In this document: positions 1 through 11,615 of the stretch, one piece after another
Position numbering within the stretch: the stretch's first letter is position 1
How the letters are laid out: every line of letters begins with the position of its first letter
NCBI GenBank assembly: GCA_033977485.1
Contig: CM066984.1
Span: 114,259,251-114,323,250, forward strand
Length of the DNA stretch: 64,000 bases
Direction of reading: 5' to 3'
From: Hydrangea macrophylla
Taxonomy: Eukaryota > Streptophyta > Magnoliopsida > Cornales > Hydrangeaceae
Program-made: the position numbers and the translations under genes
Notes under the pieces: model-generated
The model's database searches: none
The model's input: the letters and a program-made list of their open reading frames with translations, nothing else
Told to the model about the DNA's origin: nothing

Positions 1-2033
1 CTCTTGAGAACACCTCCCAAACACCCATGAACATATCAATAACATTTGTAAATCTTTCCAAATCATTAAAAACATCATCCATGTTCATTTAAATGAGACA
101 CTAACCATAGAAACTCCAATTCCACCAATTAGTAAGGAAAAAGGATTGGTGTTTGCCAAGATGAGATCAAAACACCATGGCCTTGAAGAATTTCTCAGAA
201 TAACATTTTCAAAACCATATCAAACCCTTTGAAAATTTGTTTTAACATCCAATACATTAATCCAAGTATAAGTTGACAACCAAGCACATAGATTTTGCTC
301 ATGGATCAATTTTGGCATTAAACTCTACTTGTTCTCAACATTTGCAAGTCAATACAACAAGGAGTGTTCAAGTCCAAGTTTACAACTAAAACTATTTAGT
401 TCCGTTCAAATCCACTCCTAACATCCATAACTTATAGCTTGCAAGTTCAACTCATAGTTTGATGTATAGGCCACCATCAACACCCAAATTTACCTATGAC
501 AAGTTTCCAAAAAGACCCAAGATACATTTACATTGCCAACAAAAGATACATTCTAAGCATAAACTAGCTAGGCATATGAACACATATACACATGGACACT
601 ACTCCCACGCCCACCCGTCGTGCGGATCCTTTCCTCTCCTCGTCTCGTTTGGTACCTACAATGGTTATTTAATAACCACAACAGAAAACATATTTTTCGT
701 TTAAGCTTTCGCTTAGTGAGGGAACTAATCATGCCATTGGAATGCAAAGTATGTAAATGCAACAATCATTATAAATGACAACAAATTGATCTCTGAGAAG
801 TCAAGTCATCCCAGCCACCACCCCCGGGTCCTTCTCACCCCAGATCTTTCTCACCTTTGGCGTATATAGCGCAACACACACTCTCTTGTGACCTCGAAGG
901 CGTCACTGACATTTCATTGTGGTCATCACCACCTCCTACTCATTGAGGACTTCCTATCCCTTACATATGGGACCTATAAATGGTGACCACTACTTGACTT
1001 CTCTTTGATCCATATAAGCACATAGGCAATTTCAACACATAAGCATAGCAATTTCATAAATTTTGACATGCTTTTATCCAAATTCAACAACATATATATA
1101 CATGAGCATGAGTTTAACAACTATGAACAACAATTCTCACATTAACATAGCTCAACATCCAATTGAAAGATTAGGACACTCACCTCTTTGATTTATATGC
1201 AACTAAGCTTAGAATTTCCCCAATTCCTTCCCAAGTTTAGCTCAATTTCTAGTTGGTGATAATCCTGGTACCAAGAACATCGTTTATCAAAAATGGTTGC
1301 TGTAAAAAAGTTACCAAAAATGAAAATAAATTACATGCATGTGATCCTCTTACCTCTACGAGTCCAAAAGTGATCTCGGATCGTGAATCCGACGCCGTAC
1401 GGTGAAGAAACGGCGAGAAACGTCGCGTGGATTTCCGTCGCCGACTCGAGAGCTCTCCGTTTTCTCTTTCCTAAGAATTTCTAGCTGTGTTTAATGTGTA
1501 GAGACACATATGCCTCATGCATATGTGTTGTCTCCACTTTTCATTATTCCCATTTACACCCCCAAACTTTCTTTAAGCTTTATTATGAAACCCCTTGTTA
1601 TTTACGTTAACTACCCATCTTTTCTAAGAGGATTTAATCTAAGTTTCGCGTGGGTCCCAAACGTGGTCCCACATAATTCATGAGGTTGCTAATAAACCTA
1701 CCAATGATGAATTCTATTCAAATACGCCCTCACACGGGTACCAAAACTGGTCCCCTTATGTATCTTAAGACATAATAATAACTTTAAGCATTTAAATAAA
1801 TATGCACATAAACATATAATGACATCAAAATGTAATTATTCTAATTAGACCCTCGTTGGGCTCCACTTTTATACCAATCCCGCCTTTCACAGGACTTTCA
1901 TCTGTGTCCGCATTTGAACACCTTTTCACATGTGGGTTCATAACCCCACCTTAATTCATCTTATGCATTAATTATCTTTAATTAACACACATTAACACTA
2001 TATTAATCTTCTTTTCTGGGTACGGGTGTTACA
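1..2033 (-). repeat. gypsy-1 3' LTR (partial)
   Basis: The sequence from the window start to the terminal TGTTACA at 2033 matches the other LTR copy (7260-7411 then 20785-22658) almost base for base, with scattered substitutions and small indels. Read on the minus strand it starts TGTAACACCCGTACCC. About 490 bp of the far end of this LTR lies left of the window. Full LTR length judged from the other copy is about 2.5 kb, which is long for a chromovirus. Confidence 0.92.
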
Positions 2034-2049
2034 TTTCTCCCTCCCTTTT
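2034..2049 (-). other. gypsy-1 polypurine tract
   Basis: On the minus strand the bases immediately before the LTR read AAAAGGGAGGGAGAAA followed by TGTAACA. This is a classical plus-strand priming tract and it fixes the LTR boundary and the element's orientation. Confidence 0.88.
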
Positions 2050-2082
2050 AAGAAGTTTGTCCCCAAACTAATTCTTACCTCA

Positions 2083-3640
2083 TCAGTCGAACAAGTGCGG
2101 GTACTTTTCCCTGATCTCATCTTCCCGTTCCCAAGTTGCCTCTTCAACGCTATGGTTACGCCAGAGAACCAGGACAAACGGAATTGTCTTTGTTCTCAAC
2201 ACTTGATCTTTCCTGTCCAAAATTCGTACCAGATGTTCAACATACGTCATATCTTCTCGGACTTCCAACAGTTCTGGTTCAAGGATATGACTCGGATCTG
2301 ACACGTAATGTCTGAGCATAGACACGTGGAACACGTTATGAACATGTGCTAATTCTTGTGACAACTTCAATCTGTAAGCTACCAGTCCCACCTTACTCAG
2401 AATCAAAAAAGGTCCAACATATCTTGGACTTAACTTACCCTTCTTACCAAACCGTGTAATACCTTTCGAAGGTGAAACTTTCAAGAACACATAATCACCA
2501 AGCTCGAACTCCAACGGTCTTCTACCCGTATCAGCATAACTTTTGTAGCGACTTTGTGCCACTTGCAACCGTTGGTTAATCAACTTAACTTTATCGGTGG
2601 TGATTTGTACAATTTTCGGCCCTAGAAGTTGCTTCTCCCCTACCTCTGTCCAACACACAGGCGATCTACATTTCCTACCATATAATGCCTCAAAAGGCGC
2701 CATTCCAATACTTGTCTGGAAACTATTGTTATAAGAAAACTCAATTAACGGCAAGTGAGTTTCCCAGTCAGCCTTGAAATCCATAACACAAACTCTAAGC
2801 ATATCCTCGAGAATTGAATAACCCGTTCCGACTGGCCGTTAGTTTGCGGATGAAACACTGTGCTAAAATATAAAGCTATTCCCATTGCTCTTTGTAGCTC
2901 TTCCCAAAACCTAGATACAAAACGTGTATCACGATCTGATACTATAGATACCGGTGCCCCATGCAATCTTACAATCTCTTTAACATAAAGTTTCGCTAAC
3001 TTTGTCAGTTCTGTGGTCTTAATCTGCAAGAAGTGGGCTGACTTAGTTAACCTATCAACGATTACCCAAATGCTATCATTAGATCTAGGAGACCTCGGTA
3101 ATCCAAACACAAAATCCATTATAATGTGCTCCCATTTCCATTTTGGTATTTCTAATGGTTGTATCTCCCCCGCAGGTCGTTGATGCTCAAGCTTTACTAA
3201 TTGACATGTCATGCATTTAGCTACGTATTCAGCGACTTCACGTTTCATACCACTCCACCAATAGACTTCCCTCAAATCTCTATACATTTTTGTACTACCC
3301 GGATGCACGGTATACCGAGTACCATGAGCTTCTTCCAAAATTCTTTCTTTTAAATTACCAACATTAGGAACACATAATCGATTGATGTACCATAATACCC
3401 CATCATGCAAACTGAACTCTGGTCGCTTACCCTCAGGTAGTTCATCCAAAACCTTTTTCAAGTTTGGATCCAAAAGTTGACTCATTTTAATTTCTCCAAT
3501 CAAATCAGGTTGTGCTATGATTGCAGTCACTAACCCTCCTTCAACTCTAGGAATAACTTCCAATTCTAGTCGTTCAAACTCTTTCACTAATTCTTCCTGC
3601 GCCGTCAATACACATGTCAAACTTTTCGATGGTTTCCGAC
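2083..3640 (-). pseudogene. gypsy-1 pol: integrase plus chromodomain (frameshifted)
   Basis: Two overlapping reading frames (2745-4037 and 2083-2802) together encode the integrase. The N-terminal zinc-binding module shows the H-H-C-C arrangement (HGTRYTVH then CMTCQ). The catalytic core has D in IIMDF, D in VSDRDTRF and E in TNGQSE. A frameshift near 2800, just after that E, separates the core from the C-terminal part. The C-terminal part carries the GPF/Y-like segment (RYVGPF) and ends in a chromodomain-type tail with VLWRNHSVEEATWE. That tail is typical of the Tekay-type chromodomain, which directs insertion through chromatin contacts. The frameshift makes the integrase non-functional in this copy. 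Confidence 0.9.
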
Positions 3641-4798
3641 TTAAAGCATCGGCGACCACGTTCGCCTTACCCGGATGATATTGAATTTTCAGATCGTAGT
3701 CCTTCATTAACTCCAACCATCTTCGTTGGCGCATGTTTAAGTCCCTCTGGGTAAATAAGTACTTCAAGCTTTTATGGTCAGTGAAAATTTCACAAGTTTC
3801 CCCGTACAAATAATGTCGCCAAATTTTTAAAGCAAAGATTACCGCAGCAAGTGCCAAATCGTGAGTTGGATAATTCTTCTCATGAGTTCTCAATTGCCTC
3901 GAAGCATACGCGATCACCTTGTCCCCTTGCATAAGGAAATACCCCAAACCTTGATGAGAAGCATCGCTGTAAATACTAAATCCCCCGGTGCTTGTCAGAA
4001 TTGCAAGGATCGGAGTATAAGTTAACTTACTCTTCAATGTCTGAAAAATTCTTCACATTCTTTCCCTCATTCAAACGGAACATCCTTTCGCATAAGTGTT
4101 GTCATCGAAGCCGCAATCTTTGAAAAATCCCGAACAAACCTTCTATAATACCCAGCCAATCCCAAAAAGCTACGAATTTCTAACACATTGGTTGGTCTCG
4201 CCCAATTCATAACGGCTTCTATTTTCTGTGGATCGATTGACACACCTTCTTTAGAAATCACATGGCCAAGAAAGGTAACACTTGACAACCAAAACTCACT
4301 TTTCTTCAGTTTTCCAAAAAATTGCTTTTCTCAAAGATGTTGCAACACCAATCTCAAATGTCTATCATGTTCTTCCGGACTCTTTGACTAAATAAGTATA
4401 TCATCAATAAAAACGATAACAAATTCATCTAAATACGTTTTAAAGACCCTATTCATTAAGTCCATGAACGCAGCCGGTGCATTGGTTACCCCAAATGGCA
4501 TTACAAGAAACTCCTAGTGGCCGTATCGAGTTCTGAAGGCCGTCTTCTCAACATCCTCGGCCTTTACCTTCAGTTGATGATACCCCGACCTCAAATCAAT
4601 CTTTGAAAACACCTGAGCTCCTTGTAGTTGATCAATTAAATCATCGATCCGTGGCAATGGGTAATTATTTTTAATAGTTACCTTGTTAATCTCACGATAA
4701 TCAATACACATCCTCATCGTTCCGTCTTTCTTTTTTACAAAAAGGACCGGTGCACCCCAGGGTGATACACTTGGCCGAATGAATCCCTTGTCTAACAA
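3640..4798 (-). pseudogene. gypsy-1 pol: reverse transcriptase and RNase H (several stops)
   Basis: The minus-strand frames 4514-4798, about 4290-4513, 4067-4288 and 2745-4037 join into one RT/RNase H region. Visible RT signatures are [20 protein letters not shown], the [12 protein letters not shown] block and FIDDILI (the catalytic Asp pair, near 4390-4410). LGHVISKEGV and FLGLAGYYRRF follow. RNase H shows [10 protein letters not shown] and [10 protein letters not shown]. The frame is broken by a stop after the RTRYGH block, stops around 4315-4390, and a break near 4040-4065. Gene order and motifs are those of a Ty3/gypsy pol. Confidence 0.9.
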
Positions 4799-5027
4799 CT
4801 CTTGTAACTAAGTCTTCAACTCTTTCAACTCTACCGGAGCTATTCTATATGGTGCCCGCGAAATGGGTTGTGTTCCCGGTATCACATCTATACCAAATTC
4901 AACCTCCCTCTCAATTAACACACTGAGTAAATCTTCTAGGAATACATCAGGAAATTCCCTAACAACTAGTATATCTTCTAATTTTTGTTCAGTGCTTCTA
5001 GTATCCAATATACTACAAAGGAAACCT

Positions 5028-5450
5028 TTACACCCTTTTCAATAAATGACAAGGCTTGATGGCAGTTACAAGATAAGGTGGTGACACGACACCTGTCCCT
5101 TGAAAAGAAAAGACCCTATGAGTCAGTGCTTGGAATTCTACCCTTTTGTTTTCACAATCAATAACCGCGTGATTAACTGACAACCAACCAGTCCCCAATA
5201 TGACATCAAAATGTTGGATTACTAAAGGTACTAGATTCGCTGTTAACACTTCATCATTAATTTTAACTTCACAATTCCTATAAACTCCCGAACTCACCAA
5301 AGATCTTCCTAATGGAACATCAACAGATAAATTATATTCAAGAAGTTCTAAGGGTACATTCATGTTCCTAGCGAATTGATGTGATATAAAATGAGTGTGT
5401 AGAACCGGAATCCATTAATACATTAGCAGGTGTTGAACAGATAGAAACTT
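5028..5450 (-). pseudogene. gypsy-1 retropepsin-like protease (frameshifted)
   Basis: The active-site triad DSG in the context MDSGSTHSF is encoded on the minus strand at 5404-5412. The second half of the fold (residues around VILGTGWLSVNH) is in the minus ORF 5028-5363. A stop or frameshift between them, near 5365-5385, breaks the domain. The frame 4808-5008 downstream is the linker into RT. This aspartic protease would cut the Gag-Pol precursor. Confidence 0.82.
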
Positions 5451-5526
5451 CACCTGACACGATCGTGTTAGCAACGGTGGTCTCCTCTGGGTTAAGCTGG
5501 AAATAACGGCCCTGACGTTGTTCCCT

Positions 5527-6615
5527 TCATTGTGGTTGTTGTTGTTGAGGTGATCGTGGTGTTGGTGCACTACTTGCGGTTGCACTAAAACCTCCTTGCC
5601 TCGGCTTAGGACAATTGCGCATTCGGTGTCCAAGCTCCCCACAATTATGACAAACCATTCCACTATCGTCGGTACGTCTCATCGGAGCATACGTATTTGG
5701 CCTCACCCCCTGACAATTCTTCGCCACATGGCCCATTTGGTAGCAATTGTTATACACCGTTGTCGGTAGATTGCATACACCCCAATAAAATTTCCCGCAT
5801 GTGTTACATCGTGGTTTGTTACCTCCACTACCCGAAGAACCCCCAAAACTTTGTCTTTTCGAACTCCCTTGACCACTATATTGACTTAAACCCGGCCGTT
5901 TATATTGTTGAGTTACCGGTGCTTGCGAACCTTGTTGATACCCCATATCTCTCTCAGCGATTGAAGCAACATCCAATGCCTCTGCTACTTTATCCAACCG
6001 TTGCACTGATACTTGACGTCGAATCTCGTCTCTAAGCCCCGTTACAAACTTTCTAGTTCGATCCCCTTCGTTTGGTACTATGTTATCAGCAAATCGTGCC
6101 AAACTTGTAAATTTAGCGGAGTATTCCCGAACTGTCATCCCTCCTTGTTTCAATTCCATAAACTCTTGAGCTTTCACATCTTCGAACGATTTTGGAAAGT
6201 ATTGCTTCTTGAAGAGTACTACAAACTCCCCCCAAGTGTTCGGCCTATCGGGTCCCAATTTTGTACGCCACTAGTACTGTGCTTCTTCTTTTAAAGTATC
6301 GGAGGTAAATAAAACCTGCTGAGCTTTGGAACACGAAAGAACCCTAAATATCCTCCCCATATCAGACAACCAAAAATCGGCTCTCATTGGATCAGTCTCC
6401 CCTCTGAATAATGTTGGTTTTTGCTTATAGAATTGTGAAATTGTAGTCACCTCCTCCCTCGGATTAGGATTCGGTTGTTCACATCTCCCTTCTATCGCAT
6501 GGGTTTCAACTACTTGTACTAAACCGGCTACAACTATTTCCATTCTTTCCATTTGCGTAGGCAGTGTCGAACCAGACATTTTCTCTCTGGCATTCACAAT
6601 ACATTTCACACACAC
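5527..6615 (-). pseudogene. gypsy-1 gag (one premature stop)
   Basis: Two minus frames, 6271-6615 and 5527-6258, form a chromovirus Gag. The capsid-like core contains FRGETDPMRADFWL and later LFKKQYFPKSFEDVKAQEF. A zinc knuckle CHNCGELGHRMRNC (CX2CX4HX4C) lies near 5610-5650, preceded by a degenerate Cys-rich segment. The break is a TAG at the position of the first Trp of a conserved Trp-Trp pair (about 6270-6273), consistent with TGG to TAG. The C-terminus is rich in Ser, Pro and Gln. The likely start is the ATG inside the 6271-6615 frame at the residues MSGSTLP, or slightly upstream. Confidence 0.85.
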
Positions 6616-6755
6616 GTTATGTTTATACTTTTTAATGCATGCTCAACACCATTCAACATGCTAAGTAAACGTGTATGCATGATTTACACATTTATTAATC
6701 ATTTATGCTTATTACGCGTCGTAATCGTCACTCGTTCCCAAGGCTATAACCTATT

Positions 6756-6767
6756 GATCTGATACCA
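6756..6767 (-). other. gypsy-1 primer-binding site (initiator Met tRNA)
   Basis: On the minus strand, TGGTATCAGATC lies five bases after the 5' LTR end. It matches the plant initiator-Met primer site TGGTATCAGAGC except for one base near the end. It confirms minus orientation and the LTR end at 6773. Confidence 0.88.
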
Positions 6768-6772
6768 AAAAT

Positions 6773-7411
6773 TGTCACACCCCAACCCGCCTCGGCGAGT
6801 TGGGACACATGTAACAAGCCCACACGTTCACAACACCCTTAATTCATTAAGAAACACATGAATTGGACCTTATAAAATAGCTCCGTTGACATAAAATAGA
6901 CCCAAGGGCAAAATGGTCATTAATAGAGTATAGCAAATTTTATACCAAAAGATAGCTCTTTGAGTCCTAGTTCCAACACAAATAAACGGCTCGCAAATCT
7001 GAATTCCCTACAGAGAGTTATGCATGTTTCCGTAAAAGCTATCGAGCCTGAACCCAGACTAGCGGATCGATCCGGCCCAAATCCGGATTGATTCGGATTT
7101 AGCAGAATGTTATTTTCTGCCATTCCTGATGCCCCGGATCGATCTGCACTTGAACCAGATCGATCCAGTTCCTGCAGAAGAGTTTTTCTGCTGTAAAAAC
7201 ACTGCTAAAACAGTTCAAACTTTCCCCAAGTACCAAAATTGATTCCCAACATCATTAAATTCTTGAGAACACCTCCCAAACACCCATGAACATATCAATA
7301 ACATTTGTAAATCTTTCCAAATCATTCAAAACATCATCCATGTTCATTTAAATGAGACACTAACCATAGAAACTCCAATTCCACCAACTAGTAAGGAAAA
7401 AGGATTGGTGT
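6773..7411 (-). repeat. gypsy-1 5' LTR, PBS-proximal piece
   Basis: This begins at TGTCACACCCC (6773) and runs to the Tat insertion at 7412. It is the U5/R side in element orientation. It contains a palindrome cluster at 7063-7175 (perfect CGGATCGATCCG at 7063-7074 plus three diverged neighbours). The remainder of the LTR is 20788-22658. The last five bases, GGTGT (7407-7411), are one copy of the Tat target duplication. Confidence 0.92.
7060..7178. repeat. Palindrome cluster (GGATCGATCC type) in gypsy-1 LTR
   Basis: There is a perfect 12-bp palindrome CGGATCGATCCG at 7063-7074. Related degenerate copies follow: one near 7083 (CCGGATTGATTCGG), one near 7135 (CCGGATCGATC) and one near 7156 (CAGATCGATCC). 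All centre on TCGA or its one-base variant. The homologous part of the other LTR is outside the window. Confidence 0.7.
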
Positions 7412-9617
7412 TGTGGATACCAGGCTTCCACCGCTTCGTTATGTTTTTGAGAACTTGTTTTGAAAATTGATTTGAATCAAAGAAAAGGAAAAGAAAAGGT
7501 CTGTTGAAAACAGATACAGAGTCACCACTTGGTCTTTAAGGAACCAAGAAACCTAATTTTGACTCACCCAAGCAGATAAGGGCACCGGCCCTTCATAACC
7601 AAAGAACTTGGTTCGGGGTTTTGGTACGAGAGAGGAAGGAGCCTTTGTCGCGACTAAAACACCCTCAACTCGCCCCGTCTTTCGACGGGCCTCAATTAGC
7701 ATCCAAATAATCATCTTATACTATGTATGGTTCGGCAATTAATACTATGATAGTATATTACATTACATAAGAAATTTGAAAATGGAAGATCTAAAGATAA
7801 AATATCATTCATAAGATCTAAATCAAATATCATGCAATGTAAAGTGAAAGATCACACAAATAAACCTAGGAAAAATCGTCTAATCATATATCAATTAATC
7901 AAGTTTTCCTAATCTAAAGGGGACATGAATTGTTCTTGGAACAAATAATCAAAGAAATCAAAATATGCTTAGCAAGGCTAGAATGATGCATGTTAATTTT
8001 TGAGAAAAAGAAGATCTCTCAATCCCCGGGACGGATGAGAAAGGATGATTAGATCAAGGGGAAACATGAACGGGTGATTGGGTTCATTCCTTATAATCTC
8101 CTTAGATTAAGAGTTACAAAAAATCCAAATCTTGCATGAATGCAATGTATGTATCTAGAATGTGCCAAGGTTGTAGTGTGCTTTGTGTTTATGGATTCCT
8201 AGAATGACTTAGAAGTCTAAAATGTGTATGAATGGATTAAATCAACATGGGATGTATACAAATGTAGTATGAACTACTTCCTAAGATATGAACTAATTTG
8301 GAATGTATATAAACATCAAATCAAAGAATGAAAGTTAAGGTGTACTTGCTGTGAATAGTGGACAGAACAGTAGCATCATCTTTGGAAAATTGAAAAGAGG
8401 GGTTAGGAATGTTTTCAAAGCATGATTTTTTATGGAGATGTTCCTTATTGTGTCTAGAATACAACACAAAAAGCCAATCTTGAATAGCTATCACAGATTG
8501 AGAGAAAACATATAAACAACACAGGTCACTCAGAAACAGAGTTCGTACTGTCGACTGAAATGTTAGAAAATATTAGAAAATGGAAAAGAATGATCTAAGG
8601 GCCCATTTTATACAGAAAGTTCCCTAAGACATTGAAGTTTAAGGAAAAAATAAGTTAGGACCACCCTTTTTGGAAAAGTTTTCTGTAAAAGAGGTTGGAA
8701 GTGGACCTAGCTGCTGTGACAGCAAAAACAGAATGTTTGGAAGGAATGTTCGGATCCAAATGAACCATTTCCAAGTACTTCCAAGTCAAACCAAAAATCA
8801 TGGGTGTTCTCCAATGAGTTAGGAAGACTTTACAAGTGGCCTTGCATTCATATGTTGAGTGTTGAGTTCTAAAGAAATCTTTGAACTCAACTCACTCACT
8901 GTTTTGACTCATTGTTTTGAAGATTTTGGAGAAAACAAAGTTTTGTTTCTTGAAACCAAATGAGAGGGATTGAGAGGGGTTTTGAAATAGATGTTTTGAA
9001 AACATGTTTTCAATATTCAATAAGGATTATAGCCACTTAGAGTACCTACATCAAACTCATCATTAAGAACCTCCAAGATTGTTGGAGAGATTTATTTTAT
9101 TTTTGAACATAACTTCAATACATTTCAAGAATACCTTGGAAGTATTGAGGTTATGATCATCATCTATCAAACATGTTTTTGAGGTCAAGAGCTACTATCC
9201 ATAAGGATTCACTCACCCCAAACTTCATGTCATCACTTAGATGATGATGAACTAGTAAGTAAATAAAGAAAATCAAAAGAAATGGGATAAGAAGAGATGA
9301 ACAATAAATAAACAAGCAAGTAGATGATATTCATGAAGCATGAGACTTGTAGATTGGTATATCACTCATATGTAATGACACTAGACATGGAAGAAGCTTC
9401 CACTCTCTTGAATGCTCACTAAAATGATGGTTGGGAGTATTGAATGTTGAAATAAATGGAAGTAATGAAGTAAAAACAAAGTTAGAACTCACTTTTGTTT
9501 TGAAAATCAAAGAAGAAAGCTTCTTTTCTCTCTACTCTAACCTTATCTCTACAACTTTCTCTCCCAAACTTTTCCAAAACTCACATTTGACTCCCCTCAA
9601 ATGAGGAGTAATGGGGT

Positions 9618-9627
9618 GTTTATATAG
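9618..9627 (-). promoter_or_regulatory. Candidate TATA box of the Tat LTR
   Basis: On the minus strand the sequence reads CTATATAAAC. It is kept at the same place in the other LTR (about 19746-19755) and in the solo LTR (about 59934-59943). Position and conservation suggest that U3 covers roughly 9628-10663. Inferred from motif only. Confidence 0.55.
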
Positions 9628-9770
9628 GCCAACTTGGGGTGTTTTTGGGATTTAGAAAGTACTCCCATTGGCTCTAAACATCTGAAATCATAAAACTATG
9701 TCGTTTTGGCTTTTAATTAATCAAAATGGGACCACAAACTTAATTACAAAAATGGACTGTTCTGGAGGGG

Positions 9771-9787
9771 AGTGCCGCGGCGGCACT
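9771..9787. repeat. GC palindrome in Tat LTR
   Basis: AGTGCCGCGGCGGCACT consists of two perfect 8-bp arms around a single G. The same sequence is at about 19899-19915 in the second LTR. It is expanded to three tandem versions in the solo LTR (60086-60146). Confidence 0.8.
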
Positions 9788-10145
9788 GCTCCTCCCTTCA
9801 TCCAGATAATGCTGTTTAGGCCCCCCGAAGTTCCGGTATTCGCGAAAAGGCCCTATTTCGTCCGAAATTCACAGAAAATGCGTACAAACTCCAAATTGGG
9901 ATTGTGATATACCGTTGGAAAGGTAATGGAGTCTACTTTACATAAAAAATAGTTCGGGGATAGGTCACTTTGAAAAGTTTTGCAGTATTTGCGACAAAAG
10001 CCGATTTGATCGCCTTTTTCGCCTTTGGAAATTCATAATAAATTCGTTTTAAATCCAGAAATTATGTGCGATATACCGTTGGAAAGCTATTGACCTCTAG
10101 TATCTATGAAAAATATTTGAAAATTGTTTCGGTGCCCCGGTCCCA

Positions 10146-10373
10146 AAGTCAAATTTCGGTCAAACCGGTCAAACCTGGGATTCCCGGGAAGTTCTGGGAA
10201 CCTCCGGGAGTTCCCGGGAGCTGATGTTTTCGCTCGATTTTCTTTTGGAACTCGTTTTAGTACTTTTCTCATGATTTGGAATGATTCCGGTGAACTCGGA
10301 CGATTTTGGTCAAACTTGGTCAAACTTGGTCAAACCTGGTCAAACCTTGGTCAAACCTAGTCAAACCGGTCAA
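10146..10373 (-). promoter_or_regulatory. W-box-like array in Tat LTR U3
   Basis: On the minus (transcribed) strand the hexamer TTGACC occurs at 10308, 10318, 10328, 10338, 10349 and 10368, with TTGACT at 10359. Three further TTGACY sites lie at 10146, 10158 and 10167. The main run has a 9-11 bp period. TTGACY is the core recognised by plant WRKY factors. The array is about 0.7 kb upstream of the candidate TATA box. Binding is inference; the sites and their spacing are seen directly. Confidence 0.6.
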
Positions 10374-10663
10374 CGGGGACTTTCCGGGAACTTCCGGGAC
10401 TTCCGGGGGTCTCTGGGAGCTGACGATTTCTTCTGGTTTTACTTAAAAACTTATTTTATCATTTTTCTTACGACATAGCATGTTTTCAGAACTTCGGGAC
10501 CAAATCCGGGAGTTTCTGGGCTTTTAGGGGCATTTTGGTCATTCTGAGCATTCCGAGAGATGGAGCTGGCTTCCGAGAGTCCTTTTGAGTCTTTTGCGAT
10601 CATTGTGAACCACCAAGCTATGGGTCTCCTAAATCTGATAGCCGACAAAATGGGGTGTCTACA

Positions 10664-10678
10664 GTTTGCCCCTCTTTG
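10664..10678 (-). other. Tat element polypurine tract
   Basis: On the minus strand CAAAGAGGGGCAAAC directly precedes the 3' LTR start TGTAGACACC. It is purine-rich and adjacent to the LTR, as required for plus-strand priming. Confidence 0.75.
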
Positions 10679-11615
10679 GCATGAACTTGCGAGGCAACGC
10701 ATGTCGCAAGCGAGTGTCAAAGCTCTGAAGAGACAGGACTTTTTGGAGGCTATAGATTTAGGATAAAAACGTTGCAAAAGATGCAATGATGAAAAAAAGA
10801 TGCTGAGGTCAGTGCTGGTCGTGCTCTGCGTGAGCTGTCTACGTATCCCAAGGGGAATCAGACCAGGACGTAGTTCAGGGTACAAAGGAACAAGTCACAC
10901 ATGCACAACAAGACATGCGGATGCTATGCTATGAGGATGATATGCAATGCATGGATGTGATATGAATTGTGTCATGAGTCCTATCATGCCTAGTGTTATT
11001 ACCCTAGTATGAGCAGGTGCTGTGGGGTGCGCCACTGGTGTTGTGTTAGTATTTGTGACTGTGATGTGGTGGATGACTCGGATAAGGACACCAAGGCTTA
11101 GGAGGCTCAGGGTCTGGGGGCAAAACGAGTGAGGCAGATCAGATGTGCTTTGTTTAGCAGACGACAACCAAAGGTGACCGAGGGATTTTGTGATAAAAAT
11201 GGGCAGATGAAAAAGCTCATGATGATCAGTGGACACGGATCCTTGAATTGTGAATAGATAGTGCTTGCCTTGGGAATCAGGGTGATTTGACTGTGGATGA
11301 TGTTTTTAATCGTTGGCAGATCCTTATGATGACAAGCCGGAGAATCGGTCCGGACTTCTGTTATCTTCTGCAGGGGATGGTATGGGACTCTCTGAGAATC
11401 TCTCTTGTTGATCGGGAACCAGGATCCATCTCTGAATCTCTCACGGTTGATCAAATCTTTCGGCGCTCAATCCAAGAGGGCCGGTCGGGGCCTCCGGGAG
11501 CTGAAGGATAACATACTCTACTAGGAAGAAGGAAATACGTCCGTTAAATGGGAGTAAAGGAATCATTCTATTTGTGACAGAGATGATTTGCGGTGGTTTG
11601 ACACTGATGGAGGGT
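10679..11615. other. Tat element 3' untranslated internal region, proximal part
   Basis: This is non-coding sequence between the polypurine tract and the tandem array. At 10835-10885 it includes one copy of the motif CTACGTATCCC...CGTAGTTC that recurs at 13405-13450 and 13510-13555. No protein family was recognised in any frame. Confidence 0.6.

Larger units (their letters stand above)
7412..10663 (-). repeat. Tat element 3' LTR
   Basis: This runs from TGTGGATACC to GTGTCTACA; read on the minus strand it begins TGTAGACACCCC. It is nearly identical to 17540-20782. The clearest length difference is one extra 10-bp GGTCAAACTT unit near 10318-10338. It carries a TATA-like box (9619-9627), a 17-bp GC palindrome (9771-9787) and a W-box-like array (10308-10373). 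Confidence 0.95.

Noticed and set aside
459..704. 81-residue ORF repeated near 21092 with 95 residues
   Set aside because: Lies in both copies of the gypsy-1 LTR with different ends; no domain; chance frame.
9698..9907. 69-residue ORF conserved in both Tat LTRs (also 19826-20035)
   Set aside because: Conservation reflects LTR identity; it spans the GC palindrome and has no known domain.
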